Shown here: positions 23,801-31,699 of the stretch, piece by piece
Layout: each line of letters starts with the position of its first letter
Numbering within the stretch: position 1 is the stretch's first letter
Source: Chloroflexota bacterium
Lineage (GTDB): Bacteria; Chloroflexota; Anaerolineae; DSLN01
Length of the DNA stretch: 37,566 nucleotides
Reading direction: 5' to 3'
NCBI GenBank assembly: GCA_902812335.1
Contig: CADDZL010000004.1
Coordinates: 1 to 37,566, forward strand
Notes under the pieces: model-generated
The model's database searches: none
The model's input: only the letters and a program-made list of their open reading frames with translations
Told to the model about the DNA's origin: nothing
Program-made: the position numbers and the translations under genes

Positions 23801-24373
23801 CAAATTGAAGATGATCTGCAAGTAGGAGGTTTCCCGTTCCAACGCCGAGTCGTCGAATAGCTCCAGGAAGGGCGAAGAGGCCGGGTTCATGTTGGCCAGC
23901 CAGAGCATGAGCATCTCCTCAAGCACAATCTGGCGGTTGGGAATACCGGCTGTTTCCCTCTCAAGGTAGGCGGCGGGGTCCATCTCGCGCCGATAAACGG
24001 CCAGCGGAGGGAACTCGTCTACAAATCGGCGCAGGGTTCGGTTGAGCGCCTCTTGGCCAAGCTGCTCCAGCAGCCAATCCATCGCCTGACCCATGACCTG
24101 CGCGTTGATCTGCCGGGCATATACCCCGATCACGTAGTGGAGGATCTCGTCGATCAGGCCCATGGCGTTCAGTTCGCCGGCTTTGGCGGCCTGTTCGGGG
24201 AAACTGACCACATCGCGTTTTTGATTGATCTTTTGCGCGAACACACGCGCGGCGTGGAAGTTGGCAAAAATCACATTCCCGCTGAGCGAAAACAACGACG
24301 CATCAAACTGATAACGGTCCCGCGCCTGACGGGAAACGTGAAATTCACGGGTGACGGTTCTTTCATCGGCCAC
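20846..24373 (-). CDS. Very large GH13 alpha-amylase-family protein
   Basis: The 1,175-aa protein has a central GH13 catalytic barrel (about residues 345-760) between long, mostly helical N- and C-terminal regions without recognised domains. The GH13 sites are visible: region I ASDMVPNHMG, nucleophile D518 in IIRFDAAMT, acid/base E583 in LLLAEAFW, and third aspartate D644 in NNPDEE, where the usual N-H-D reads N-P-D. PGLPMFGHGQIEG follows. All three catalytic acids are present, so an active alpha-glucan hydrolase or transferase is likely; the exact reaction is not clear. GTG start with GGAGG eight bases upstream. A palindromic repeat is translated near residues 972-978. It lies beside the mazE remnant and downstream of the maltodextrin operon. 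Confidence 0.85.
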   Translation of the reverse strand: MADERTVTREFHVSRQARDRYQFDASLFSLSGNVIFANFHAARVFAQKINQKRDVVSFPEQAAKAGELNAMGLIDEILHYVIGVYARQINAQVMGQAMDWLLEQLGQEALNRTLRRFVDEFPPLAVYRREMDPAAYLERETAGIPNRQIVLEEMLMLWLANMNPASSPFLELFDDSALERETSYLQIIFNLHRFFDTQPKFGPDHQNLVDMLRSPAIAVPYSLSGQLDYIRERWGALLGPYLYRLLTSLDLLKEEERMAFAGPGPARVLEFAGLEAEPERYSPDRDWMPRVVMIAKSTYVWLDQLSKKYQRAITRLDEIPDEELDTLARWGFTGLWLIGLWERSRASQRIKQLTGNPEAVASAYSLFDYQIAADLGGEAAYRDLRERAWQRGIRLASDMVPNHMGIDSRWVVEHPDWFIALDHSPFPSYSFNGPDLSWDERVGIFLEDHYYTRTDAAVVFKRVDRWTGREKYIYHGNDGTRMPWNDTAQLNFLNPEVREAVIQTILHVARQFPIIRFDAAMTLAKRHYQRLWFPEPGTGGAIPSRTEHGLTKAQFDAAMPNEFWREVVDRVAQEAPDTLLLAEAFWLMEGYFVRTLGMHRVYNSAFMNMLKNEENAKYRATIKNVLEFDPEILKRFVNFMNNPDEETAVAQFGKDDKYFGVCILMVTMPGLPMFGHGQIEGFAEKYGMEYRRAYWDEQPDWDLVQRHEREVFPLLRRRELFADAQNFLLYDFFTPEGVVNENVFAYSNRAGDGRALVVYNNKYEQTRGWIRTSTAYSVKSGRGDERVLIQKTLGEGLGLHADPAYFCTFRDHITGLEYIRNSRQLFDQGLYVELGAFKYQVFLDFREVQDDAWHHYAHLAAYLDGRGVPSIEEALRELFLQPIQQPFKELVNADMFRRLSSARLIEVGGSLDAALLDAVEQKMVHLLREAKQFSHSVGDEITLARELRHELEAILQVPILESRFPAPEPPSTGASARLYQTMVRYVQANLDDDPCTWGTLLGWWSVHSLGKIADQVNFAPQSRSWIDEWRLGRIMAGALVDLGVDEPAARRAVTLIKVLTNHQGWAAGASEAAANAAAVARLRAYPVLQSLLEDGEVQQFLQVNRYKGVLWFNKEAFDQLLWWLLLVAVVQATAEPDQPAARVIEQVAEVYGIIHELHQAERKSGYQVEKLLAEV
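21442..21460. repeat. Palindromic repeat inside the large GH13 gene
   Basis: ACCGGGCTGAAGCCCCGGT is an imperfect palindrome within coding sequence, similar to the one at 13870-13885 in the GH57 gene. Confidence 0.6.
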
Positions 24374-24520
24374 AATCAGGTTCCTCCCTGTTTACCTACT
24401 GCTTGCCAACGGTCCCAGCAGATCACAGGTCTGTTCATGCCGAGCCATGTCCTGACCGCCGGGAAGGGGCAGCGAAACATCTATCTCTATGATGCTTACA
24501 AGCGGCTCTTCGCTGCGTTC

Positions 24521-24548
24521 CTATGAAAATGGGCAGCTATTTTCATAG
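24521..24548. other. 10-bp AT-rich inverted repeat upstream of the large GH13 gene
   Basis: CTATGAAAAT and ATTTTCATAG are perfect complements around an 8-bp centre, 148 bp before the GTG start. It could be an operator or an mRNA hairpin between the fusion gene and the GH13 gene; no T-tract follows on either strand. Confidence 0.5.
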
Positions 24549-24654
24549 TCTGTGGTGAGCCGCAGGCCCATGATGACTCAGAGTGACACTGCTGCGATCT
24601 ACTGAGTCTGGATTTTAGATTGACACGCGATATTCAGCAATCGGAGGTCTCAAA

Positions 24655-25854
24655 TCAAGTAGCCTCACGCCTCCCAGCCCGTATCTCGGTGGACGAGATA
24701 TCCAGGCGGAAGCGGGATTCCGGGATCGCCCGGAACATGTCGGCGAAGTCAGGCGGGATGGGCACATCGGCCAGGGTATGATAGACACCCTCCACCAGGC
24801 GTCCGGCGACGAGGAAGGAGCAACCCACAGCCCGGATATCGGCCAGTGCTGCTCGCATCTGGCTCTCCTGATCGGCGTAGTAGACCGGATCCACCAGTCG
24901 CCGGGCCGTGTCGTAGCCTATGACGAAGGTGCAACCCGGGAACAGATGGGCCTTGTCCACGAACAACGGGGCATCGGTCAGCACGATACGCCAGCGACCG
25001 GCGAATTGCGCCAGCCGGCGCCGGACCTCCTCGGCGGAGAGCGGCACTTTGTCCACATTATGCACGGACAGTTCGAAGGCCACTTCCGTGCCCAGTATGT
25101 CGCCCGCGACCCGGGCCAGTTGTTCGTGCCCGATGTGCAGCGGATTGAATGCGCCGGGCAAGATTCCGCCGCGGACCGGCGCGTCCACCACCATGTGGCC
25201 GTCCGGGAAGACGGTCACGGTCTTCACTGCTCCGGCCAGCAGCCGCCGGACCGGATCATCCTGCATCACCTCTAGTGTCTCAACCTCAGTCAGGCCCAGG
25301 TCCACCGTCATGGCAAGGCCACAGGTCTCTGCCAGGGCATGCAGGATCAGGCGGCTCACGACCCCTTCTTCACCGGCCCGATCGCGCCGCCCTTTTTCCA
25401 GCTTGAGTGCGTAGATCATCGTCCCGGCAGCGGTGCGCACGGCGATGTCAGCGCGATGGTCACCCCGCTTGGGCCGGTCGGTGATAATCGTCGCAGTGCA
25501 GCCCAGGCCCACAACAGCCGTCGGTGGGCTATGGGCAGTGGGCAGTTCACCGGTCAGGGCCTGCTGTATCCTGTCCACTGCCCACTGCCCACTGTAATAA
25601 AGCGCCCGGCGGTAGGCCTGTTCCGCCAGGGCTATGGCTGTCTCAGGCGATACGTACTGCTGCGGCTCATGGCCCAGGTATTCAATCATGGCCCGCGCGC
25701 TATAGGGGATGACAACTTCTAACAGGGTTCGCGACGCACCGGGCACGCCCAGCAGCCAGGCCACTGCCTGACTGCCTGCACCGGTCACCGCCATCGCAAC
25801 CATCAGGTGAGCGGAATGGATCTGCTCGATGAGACGGTGGAGGGCTTCGTCCAC
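24655..25854 (-). CDS. CinA/PncC-like domain fused to an NMN-adenylyltransferase-like domain
   Basis: The 399-aa protein appears to be a two-domain fusion. Residues 1-160 resemble the CinA C-terminal/PncC fold (NMN amidohydrolase): VTGAGSQAVAWLLGVPGASR, EVVIPYSARAMIEYLG, VSPETAIALAEQA and GCTATIITDRPKRGDHRADI. The canonical TGIAGP reads GCTAT. Residues 228-399 form a nucleotidyltransferase of NadD/NMNAT type with GAFNPLHIGHEQ (234-245) and ISSTEIR (386-392). Together they could turn NMN into NaMN and then NaAD, an NAD-salvage route, but this is inference. GTG start. Residues about 89-108, between the two halves of the CinA-like domain, are encoded by an inverted repeat. It follows the GH13 gene closely on the same strand. 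Confidence 0.72.
   Translation of the reverse strand: MDEALHRLIEQIHSAHLMVAMAVTGAGSQAVAWLLGVPGASRTLLEVVIPYSARAMIEYLGHEPQQYVSPETAIALAEQAYRRALYYSGQWAVDRIQQALTGELPTAHSPPTAVVGLGCTATIITDRPKRGDHRADIAVRTAAGTMIYALKLEKGRRDRAGEEGVVSRLILHALAETCGLAMTVDLGLTEVETLEVMQDDPVRRLLAGAVKTVTVFPDGHMVVDAPVRGGILPGAFNPLHIGHEQLARVAGDILGTEVAFELSVHNVDKVPLSAEEVRRRLAQFAGRWRIVLTDAPLFVDKAHLFPGCTFVIGYDTARRLVDPVYYADQESQMRAALADIRAVGCSFLVAGRLVEGVYHTLADVPIPPDFADMFRAIPESRFRLDISSTEIRAGRREAT
25533..25590. repeat. Inverted repeat inside the CinA/NMNAT fusion gene
   Basis: GGGCAGTGGGCAGT (25533-25546) and its exact complement (25577-25590) enclose 30 bp. The whole element is translated in frame. Confidence 0.8.
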
Positions 25855-25896
25855 TGGCTACTGCCCCTGTAGGAGCGGCTGTGCGCCCTTATCATT

Positions 25897-28101
25897 CTAT
25901 AGCCGCACCAGCCGGAACAGATATGGCTGGAACGGCTCCGGCGTGATCTGAAGCCGTTCCAGGTCGGTTAGGGTCCACCACGCCGTGCCGGCCTCGTTCC
26001 AGTCGCGTCCGGTCATCAGATCATGCAGGCAAATGGCCGTGCCGACAGGCGGATGCAGTCGTTCTCCGAGCAGTGTGCGCGGCAAAGCGAAGGTGAACGT
26101 GCGTTTCTCCGGCCAGAAGCTCACCAGCCCCCAGACGATCTCCTCTTCATGCCGGCGCACGATACTCAATACCCACTCGCCGTCGCAGTTGACCACGTTG
26201 AACAGTCGTTCTCCCCGCAGCAAGGCCGGCGAAGCCTGCCGTGCCGCCAGCAGCCGGCGGTAGAAATCCTCCTGGCCGCGCTCCTGGCCGGCCCAGATCA
26301 TCGGCACAAAACCGGCCATGATCAGGGCCGCCAGCATGGCCCGCCCTGCTTGCGAGCCGCGCCAGGCGACCGCCGGTGGATGAAAGCCGCGCGTATCGTG
26401 TGTCTCAATGAAGCTGACGCGGATGGCTCCCTCCGGCATCGCTGCCCAATAGTCGCGCAGCCACTCGCCCAGCTCCCAGGGCGTGAGGTGTTGGTCGAGC
26501 AGCTCATAAAGCTGGGCGCAGGGCAGATAGTCATAGGCGAAGTCGTGGGTGCGGACGAAGAGCGGGCCGAAGGCTTCGCATAGCAGGGCGGCGTCTGGCT
26601 TGATCGTCTTGATCCCCCGTTGTAGCCGTTCGAGCAGTGTCACGACGCCCAGATTGGTGGCGCTGGCATGGTAGGGGATGCGCCGGTCCCAGTTGGGCTC
26701 TTTGCCAAAGGGCGCATCAACGCGATAGCCATCCAGGTCGAACTCGCGCACCCAGCGCAGGCTCCAGCCCAACATGTATTCCTGGTAGTGAGGGTTGGCC
26801 CAATCAAAGGAGTAAGTGTCGCTCCAACCATGTGATGACACGAGCCGTCCCGCTTCATCCCGGCAGTACCACTCCGGATGCTCGCTCACTAGGCGTGCAT
26901 CACAGGCACTCCCCTGCACCACCAGGTCGGCCAGGACACGCAGGCCATGGCGGTGGGCCTCGTTGACCAATGCGCGGAAGTCCTCAGCCGAGCCCAATGT
27001 CGGCTCGAACGCCTCGAAGTCCTTGATCGCATACGGGCTGCCACAGCCGCTCCAGTTCCCGTCCCAGGCGCGGCCGCAGCGGTTGTCGTAGGGCTGGACC
27101 GGCAGCAGATACAAGGTCGTAATGCCCAATTCCGCCAGGCGCGGTATCTCGCTCATCAGGCCACGGAAACCGCCGAACGGGCCGGGATGAACCTCATAGA
27201 TGGCGGCCGAGGGCACCCAGGCAGGTGGCTCACCGTACACCGACGGCAAGAGGCCATTGCGCGTGTAGCCTTCGCGGAAAGCTGCCAGGGCCGAGGCCCA
27301 GGGGCCACGGTGGAGCTGAATGAACTGTGTCCCAGCCGTCAGGCGCGCCCCAGACGCCAGCCAGCCGGCCAGCCCGACCTCGTGGGTCAGCGTGACGCCC
27401 CCGCCCGCGCCGCACGCCATCGGCGCGGCGGCCTGCACATTGCTGTAATACCAGCACAGCAGGGTCTCATTCCGCCCGGTATTGTGGACTGCCATGAGGC
27501 CGGGCGAGATATCAGGTGCGTCCTCCATCGGCAGGCCACGCGAGCGCACGGCCGGCGCGATGTCGTCCAGTCTGCCCTCATCCCCTACCCCCCTCTCCCA
27601 GAGCTTTGGGAGAGAGGGCGAAGGGGGCGAGGGTGAGAGGTGGGCCAGCATTGCCAGGGGCAGCCGGGGCCGAAAGCTGGTGGCCGGCGCTTCAAAGTGG
27701 CAGGCGTCGAGCGGGCCGATACGGGCACCCGGCAGACTCAGGCGTACGCCGTTCAGTTGGGTTTCAGCCGCACCGACGTTCTCGACGGTGACCTGGCGCT
27801 CAATCAGCCCGGCCCGCGCTAGGTAGTGATCATACAGGTACAAGGGTCCCAGGCGCACCGTGATGGTCGCGTGTAGGCCCTCTTCGGCCGCTTCAAAGCT
27901 GTGGGCGACGAACTCAACCGGCTCGTGCTCGCCCAGCCAGGCACCCTGCCCCAGGCGGGCATCCAGCCCTGGCACGTCAGAGCAATGGCCCAGGGCGCTC
28001 TCGCGCGACCCTGCCCACCTGAGCCGGTGCAGTGCGCCGGTGACCGGCGAGAAGCCCAGTTCCAGTGTCCCATTGCCTGCCCAGAGTAGATCTTCGCGCA
28101 C
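25897..28101 (-). CDS. GH13 alpha-amylase-family enzyme with N-terminal beta domain
   Basis: The 734-aa protein has a beta-rich N-terminal region (about 1-300), a GH13 barrel (about 305-660) and a C-terminal beta domain. Catalytic acids are nucleophile D462 (LDGYRVDAPFG), E509 (LLCEAFG) and D569 (FIETHDTRG). Region I reads ADLVVQGSACD, lacking the usual N-H. The GTG start is 34 bp downstream of the malG-type permease gene, so this is the fourth gene of the uptake operon; it probably cleaves imported maltodextrins. No signal peptide is seen, so it is cytosolic. Residues about 155-177 (SPSPPSPSLPKLWERG) are encoded by a palindromic repeat inserted in frame in the beta domain. Confidence 0.88.
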   Translation of the reverse strand: MREDLLWAGNGTLELGFSPVTGALHRLRWAGSRESALGHCSDVPGLDARLGQGAWLGEHEPVEFVAHSFEAAEEGLHATITVRLGPLYLYDHYLARAGLIERQVTVENVGAAETQLNGVRLSLPGARIGPLDACHFEAPATSFRPRLPLAMLAHLSPSPPSPSLPKLWERGVGDEGRLDDIAPAVRSRGLPMEDAPDISPGLMAVHNTGRNETLLCWYYSNVQAAAPMACGAGGGVTLTHEVGLAGWLASGARLTAGTQFIQLHRGPWASALAAFREGYTRNGLLPSVYGEPPAWVPSAAIYEVHPGPFGGFRGLMSEIPRLAELGITTLYLLPVQPYDNRCGRAWDGNWSGCGSPYAIKDFEAFEPTLGSAEDFRALVNEAHRHGLRVLADLVVQGSACDARLVSEHPEWYCRDEAGRLVSSHGWSDTYSFDWANPHYQEYMLGWSLRWVREFDLDGYRVDAPFGKEPNWDRRIPYHASATNLGVVTLLERLQRGIKTIKPDAALLCEAFGPLFVRTHDFAYDYLPCAQLYELLDQHLTPWELGEWLRDYWAAMPEGAIRVSFIETHDTRGFHPPAVAWRGSQAGRAMLAALIMAGFVPMIWAGQERGQEDFYRRLLAARQASPALLRGERLFNVVNCDGEWVLSIVRRHEEEIVWGLVSFWPEKRTFTFALPRTLLGERLHPPVGTAICLHDLMTGRDWNEAGTAWWTLTDLERLQITPEPFQPYLFRLVRL
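27593..27614. repeat. Core of a palindromic repeat translated inside the GH13 gene
   Basis: CTCTCCCA and TGGGAGAG form the centre of a larger element (about 27575-27640) with C-rich left and G-rich right flanks. It is read in frame as a proline/serine-rich stretch. Confidence 0.7.
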
Positions 28102-28134
28102 TTCACCCCTGCGACTTCCCGCTTCGAAACAGGG

Positions 28135-29100
28135 CTAACCCTTCACGCCACCGATGGCGAGTCCGCCGACAATATACTTTTGAATCGAGAGGTAAATGAC
28201 CGAGACGGGTAAAGCCACCAGGATGGACATCGCCGAGAACATAGACCAGGGGGTGCTATCTGCATACTGCCCGACCATGTTGTACAGAGCCATCATGAGG
28301 GTGAAGTTCTTGGGATTGGTGAGAAATTGCCAGGAGACGGCAAACTCAGTCCAGCCGCTCATGAAGCCAAGGAATGCGGTCACGGCCAGAGCCGGTACGG
28401 CAAGAGGCAGGGTCACACGGAAGAATGCCTGGTTCGGCGTGCAGCCGTCAATCAGGGCTGCCTCCTCCAGGTCCCTTGGAATGGTGTCAATGTAGCCCTT
28501 GAGATTCCAGATCGCAAAGGGGAGCATGCCCGACAGTATCGCCAGTCCCACCCCCGGAAGCGAGTTCCGTAAATTGAACTGGACGTCACCCAGCGTGAAT
28601 TGAACCTTGTTCAGTAACACGAACAAGGCTGGCAGCATGGCAATCGAGGGCAGCATCAGTACCGTGAGGACGGCGATCATCAAAGCTTGCCGGCCGGGAA
28701 ACTTGAGGCGCGAGAAGGCATAGGCGGCAAAGACCCCGATCAGCACTGAAGCGAGTGAAGTCCCGCCGGCCAATTGCAGCGAGTTCAGAGCCAGTTGGGG
28801 CCAGCTTACCGGGTTGGGGGTTGGCTGCTTGATGACTTGAGCATAAGCCTGGAGCGAAGCCCCTGGTGGGATAAGCGTGAGTTGGGTGGGGCGGGAGATG
28901 CCCCGTGGATCGAGCGAAATGCTCACAATCCATAGAATGGGGTAGATCACCGTGAACGCAATCAGTAGCAGTAGGGCCTGCAACGCCAGTTGCTTCCTCA
29001 GGCTGAGCCTACCTCCACTGACGGTCATAGCCCTCCGTCGGCCGCTGGTGCGGCTCACGAGCCGGGAGAGAGTTCCAGAAACGGCATTTTGGCTAGACAT
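28135..29100 (-). CDS. malG: Sugar ABC transporter permease, MalG type
   Basis: The 321-aa membrane protein has about six helices. It carries the EAA loop EEAALIDGCTPNQAFFRVTLPLA near residue 210, which docks the ATPase, and ends with the family's typical SIQKYIVGGLAIGGVKG tail. Start ATG 29100 is preceded by GGGGAG; a longer frame from GTG 29118 is less likely. It is 24 bp downstream of the malF-type gene and 33 bp upstream of the GH13 gene. No ATPase is encoded here; a shared MsmX/MalK-like ATPase elsewhere would be needed. Confidence 0.92.
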   Translation of the reverse strand: MSSQNAVSGTLSRLVSRTSGRRRAMTVSGGRLSLRKQLALQALLLLIAFTVIYPILWIVSISLDPRGISRPTQLTLIPPGASLQAYAQVIKQPTPNPVSWPQLALNSLQLAGGTSLASVLIGVFAAYAFSRLKFPGRQALMIAVLTVLMLPSIAMLPALFVLLNKVQFTLGDVQFNLRNSLPGVGLAILSGMLPFAIWNLKGYIDTIPRDLEEAALIDGCTPNQAFFRVTLPLAVPALAVTAFLGFMSGWTEFAVSWQFLTNPKNFTLMMALYNMVGQYADSTPWSMFSAMSILVALPVSVIYLSIQKYIVGGLAIGGVKG

Positions 29101-29124
29101 CGTAGCTCCCCATGACACAGTGGC

Positions 29125-30135
29125 TCATTCGGCGTAACTCTCCGTCGCACGGGTGATCGCATTGGTCAGCAGGGTGATAATCAGCAAGATGAAGAAGACA
29201 TAGATGGCGAAGGCCGCCGCCACGCCGTAGAGCCGCTGCTCATTGACCAGGCGAAAGGCGACTGTCAACAGAATCTCGGTCTGGCGCAGGGGACCACCGC
29301 CGGACAGGAAATAGATCAGGCTGAACAGGTTGAAGGTGACGACAATACCGTAAACGGCAGCGGGCACCATGGCCGGGCGCAGCAATGGCAGTGTAATATG
29401 CCGGAATTGCTGGTAACCGCTGGCGCCATCCATCTCGGCCGACTCGTAAAGGTCCCTGGGGATGCTCTGGAGCGCGCCGGTGGCGACGACGGTCATAAAT
29501 GGCCAGCCCAGCCAGACGTTGGTGATGAGCAGGGCGAAAAACGACAGCGGGAGAGGAATGCCAGGGATAGGTGGGTCAATCTGATCAATCCAGCGAATGT
29601 GAAAGAGGCCAGGTGACAGTCCCAGGAGCTTGCCGACGAACGCCAGACCCTGGTTGATCGCACCGTAGTCGGGGTCATACATGTTGCGCCAGATGTTGGC
29701 GATAATGATCTGAGGGATGATGATAGGCAGAATGTAGATAGCCCGATAAATGCGCTTGAACCACAGTCCTTCAGTATTGAGCGCCACGGCGATCAGAATG
29801 CCGAGCGCGACGTGAATGATCACGTTTGAGAACGTCCAGAACAAGTTGAAAAGGAGCGTCCGAAAGAAGTCGAAGTTGGAGAGACCCAGTTCGTTCTGCA
29901 AGATCCTGACATAGTTCTCAAGACCAACCCAGTTGGGCGGTGGCGCGTCAACTCTCAGGTTCTGCAGGCCATAATTCGTGAACGACATCCAGACCTCGTA
30001 GCCCATCGGATAGAAGGTGATGATGCCCATCACGAGGAACGCCGGGATCAGGTACATGTAGGCGGGCAGTGCTCTACGAAAAGTCTTCGCGAAGGTCCCC
30101 GGCCGATAGGCCACTCTTGCGCTGATTGTGGTCAT
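29125..30135 (-). CDS. malF: Sugar ABC transporter permease, MalF type
   Basis: The 336-aa polytopic permease starts at ATG 30135 behind GGAGAGGACA. The EAA loop reads YESAEMDGASGYQQFRHITLPLLRPA, matching the MalF/UgpA class. About six to seven hydrophobic segments are visible. It is the second gene of the operon, separated from the binding-protein gene by 108 bp that contain a strong hairpin. With the MalG-type subunit it would form the channel for an alpha-glucoside or other oligosaccharide. Confidence 0.92.
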   Translation of the reverse strand: MTTISARVAYRPGTFAKTFRRALPAYMYLIPAFLVMGIITFYPMGYEVWMSFTNYGLQNLRVDAPPPNWVGLENYVRILQNELGLSNFDFFRTLLFNLFWTFSNVIIHVALGILIAVALNTEGLWFKRIYRAIYILPIIIPQIIIANIWRNMYDPDYGAINQGLAFVGKLLGLSPGLFHIRWIDQIDPPIPGIPLPLSFFALLITNVWLGWPFMTVVATGALQSIPRDLYESAEMDGASGYQQFRHITLPLLRPAMVPAAVYGIVVTFNLFSLIYFLSGGGPLRQTEILLTVAFRLVNEQRLYGVAAAFAIYVFFILLIITLLTNAITRATESYAE

Positions 30136-30195
30136 TGTCCTCTCCCCCCAAACGCAGCTCCGGGGCGTTGCCCAACGAATGAACACGGAGGTGAG

Positions 30196-30233
30196 CCTCC
30201 AGGGAGCGCCTGCGAAGCGGCGCTCCCTGGAGG
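30196..30233 (-). other. 15-bp intercistronic hairpin between malE and malF
   Basis: CCTCCAGGGAGCGCC (30196-30210) and its perfect complement (30219-30233) close an 8-nt loop, beginning 10 bp after the binding-protein stop codon. No T-tract follows. The position and strength fit a structure that protects the upstream mRNA and reduces expression of the permeases relative to the binding protein. Confidence 0.7.
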
Positions 30234-30243
30234 GCGAAGCGGG

Positions 30244-31494
30244 TCACGGTATCTTGTTCGCCTTGTTCATATCGGCGCAAGCCTTGGCGACGCCATCCGC
30301 TGGCGTGACTTTTCCAGCCAGAACCGCGGTGTACATATCGCCGAACGGTCCCCAGTAATTGTCAAACCATGCCTCTTGTGGGCGTGGGAAGCCGTTGGCC
30401 GCAGCATCCGCAAAGGCTTTGACTAGAGGATCGGCAGTCTGAACGTCGGTCCGAACGGGTGGATCGCCCGCCAGATCAGCGTAAGTCTTCAGCCCATCCG
30501 CGCCAAAGATGTAGAGGGCGAGGTCAACCGCCGCTTTCATATTCTTGCTGTTCGGGTTAATGAACCAGCCATCCACGCCGGACAGTGGAGTGACAGGCCC
30601 CTTAGGGCCGGCGGGAATGGGGGCCACACCCAGTTTATCTCCCAGGTCCTTCTTGTAATCGCCCAGCATCCAGGGGCCATCAATGACCATATCTGCCTGT
30701 CCTTGTCGGAACAGGGTCGAGATTTTGGCGCCGTCCGTCTCAAACTGTGCACCGGCCGCCTGCAGGTCAACCAGGTATTGCACAGCATCCACAAAGCCGC
30801 CCTGGTCAGCGATGCACTTACCCTTGTCGTCCACCAGCTTACCGCCGAACCCGGAGAACCAGCCGAAGTTGAAGTAGGCGATAGGTCCGCCCGCGTAGAG
30901 CAGCAGCTTCTTGCCGCCTTTCACGGCCGCAAGCAGCTCGTCTGTCGTCTTGGGTGGGTTGGAGACAGTGGACTTGTTGTAGTACAGAGCCACGGCCTTG
31001 ATAATCCCAGGCACGCCGTAGATCTTACCCCCGACGGTCATGCCGGCCACACCCGCTTTGGACACTTTATCGAGTTTACCGGCCACCAGATCGTCAATCG
31101 GCGCGATCAGGTTGGCGCGCACTTCCTTGCCGAGGTTGTCATTGGGAACAGTGAACATGTCAGGCCCACCGCCTGCAGCGACTTCGGTCTCCCACTTGTT
31201 GAAAATCTGGTCAAAGGGGATCGCCAGGACGTCCACGGTGACGTTCGGGTTGGCCTTCCGATAGGCGTCAACGATCTGGGTGATCGCCTGTTCTTCTGAG
31301 CCGCCCGTGTGGTACGAATGCCAGATGGTCAGCGTAACCTTGGCCGCCTGCGGGGCCTGGGTTGGCTGAGCCGCCGGCGGTTGCGTTGCCGGTACGGGTG
31401 TGGCCGCCGCCCCGCCTCCACCACCGCCACAAGCGGCCAGCAACAGGCCGACCACGGCCAGGGCGCTCAGCACGCTAATGCGTAACTTGGACAT
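30244..31494 (-). CDS. malE: Sugar ABC transporter substrate-binding lipoprotein, MalE type
   Basis: The 416-aa protein starts at ATG 31494 after GGAGAGGAG. A lipoprotein signal ends in LLLAAC, so Cys22 would be lipidated and the protein anchored outside the membrane. A glycine run and a Pro/Thr/Ala/Gln linker (about 23-50) precede the mature domain. The mature part begins KVTLTIWHSY, as in extracellular solute-binding proteins of the maltose group. It continues with AIPFDQIFNKW, GGPDMFTVPNDNLG and DMVIDGPWMLGDYKK, all typical of MalE/CUT1 binding proteins. It is first in the operon with malF, malG and a GH13 gene, so maltodextrin is the likely ligand. Confidence 0.93.
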   Translation of the reverse strand: MSKLRISVLSALAVVGLLLAACGGGGGGAAATPVPATQPPAAQPTQAPQAAKVTLTIWHSYHTGGSEEQAITQIVDAYRKANPNVTVDVLAIPFDQIFNKWETEVAAGGGPDMFTVPNDNLGKEVRANLIAPIDDLVAGKLDKVSKAGVAGMTVGGKIYGVPGIIKAVALYYNKSTVSNPPKTTDELLAAVKGGKKLLLYAGGPIAYFNFGWFSGFGGKLVDDKGKCIADQGGFVDAVQYLVDLQAAGAQFETDGAKISTLFRQGQADMVIDGPWMLGDYKKDLGDKLGVAPIPAGPKGPVTPLSGVDGWFINPNSKNMKAAVDLALYIFGADGLKTYADLAGDPPVRTDVQTADPLVKAFADAAANGFPRPQEAWFDNYWGPFGDMYTAVLAGKVTPADGVAKACADMNKANKIP

Positions 31495-31639
31495 CTCTCT
31501 CCTCTCCTTCTTAACAGACTTGCCTGGGATATGCCACGCGCGAGCCGCCAGCCGCACCGGCTGGAATAAGCGTGGCGCACCGCCACTAATACTTGCTCTC
31601 CACTTATAGGTGGGGTACAATTAGCGACCTTTCCGATAG

Positions 31640-31652
31640 GGATCACCTCCTT
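31640..31652 (+). other. 13-nt match to the 3' end of 16S rRNA (anti-Shine-Dalgarno)
   Basis: GGATCACCTCCTT on the plus strand equals the conserved 16S rRNA tail; its complement on the minus strand is a perfect, extended Shine-Dalgarno. On the minus strand no start codon stands at a usable distance. On the plus strand 8 nt of it (CACCTCCT) can pair with AGGAGGTG at 31764-31771, the ribosome binding site of the ybdK-type gene. Confidence 0.4.
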
Positions 31653-31699
31653 CCCGCACTTCTGGCTTCTGGAGGCTATGCAGGTCCCGCCTCAGTACC

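Noticed and set aside
25897-28101. Plus-strand frames opposite the GH13 gene (for example 26947-27636)
   Set aside because: They are shadows on the reverse strand of a gene with intact catalytic motifs.
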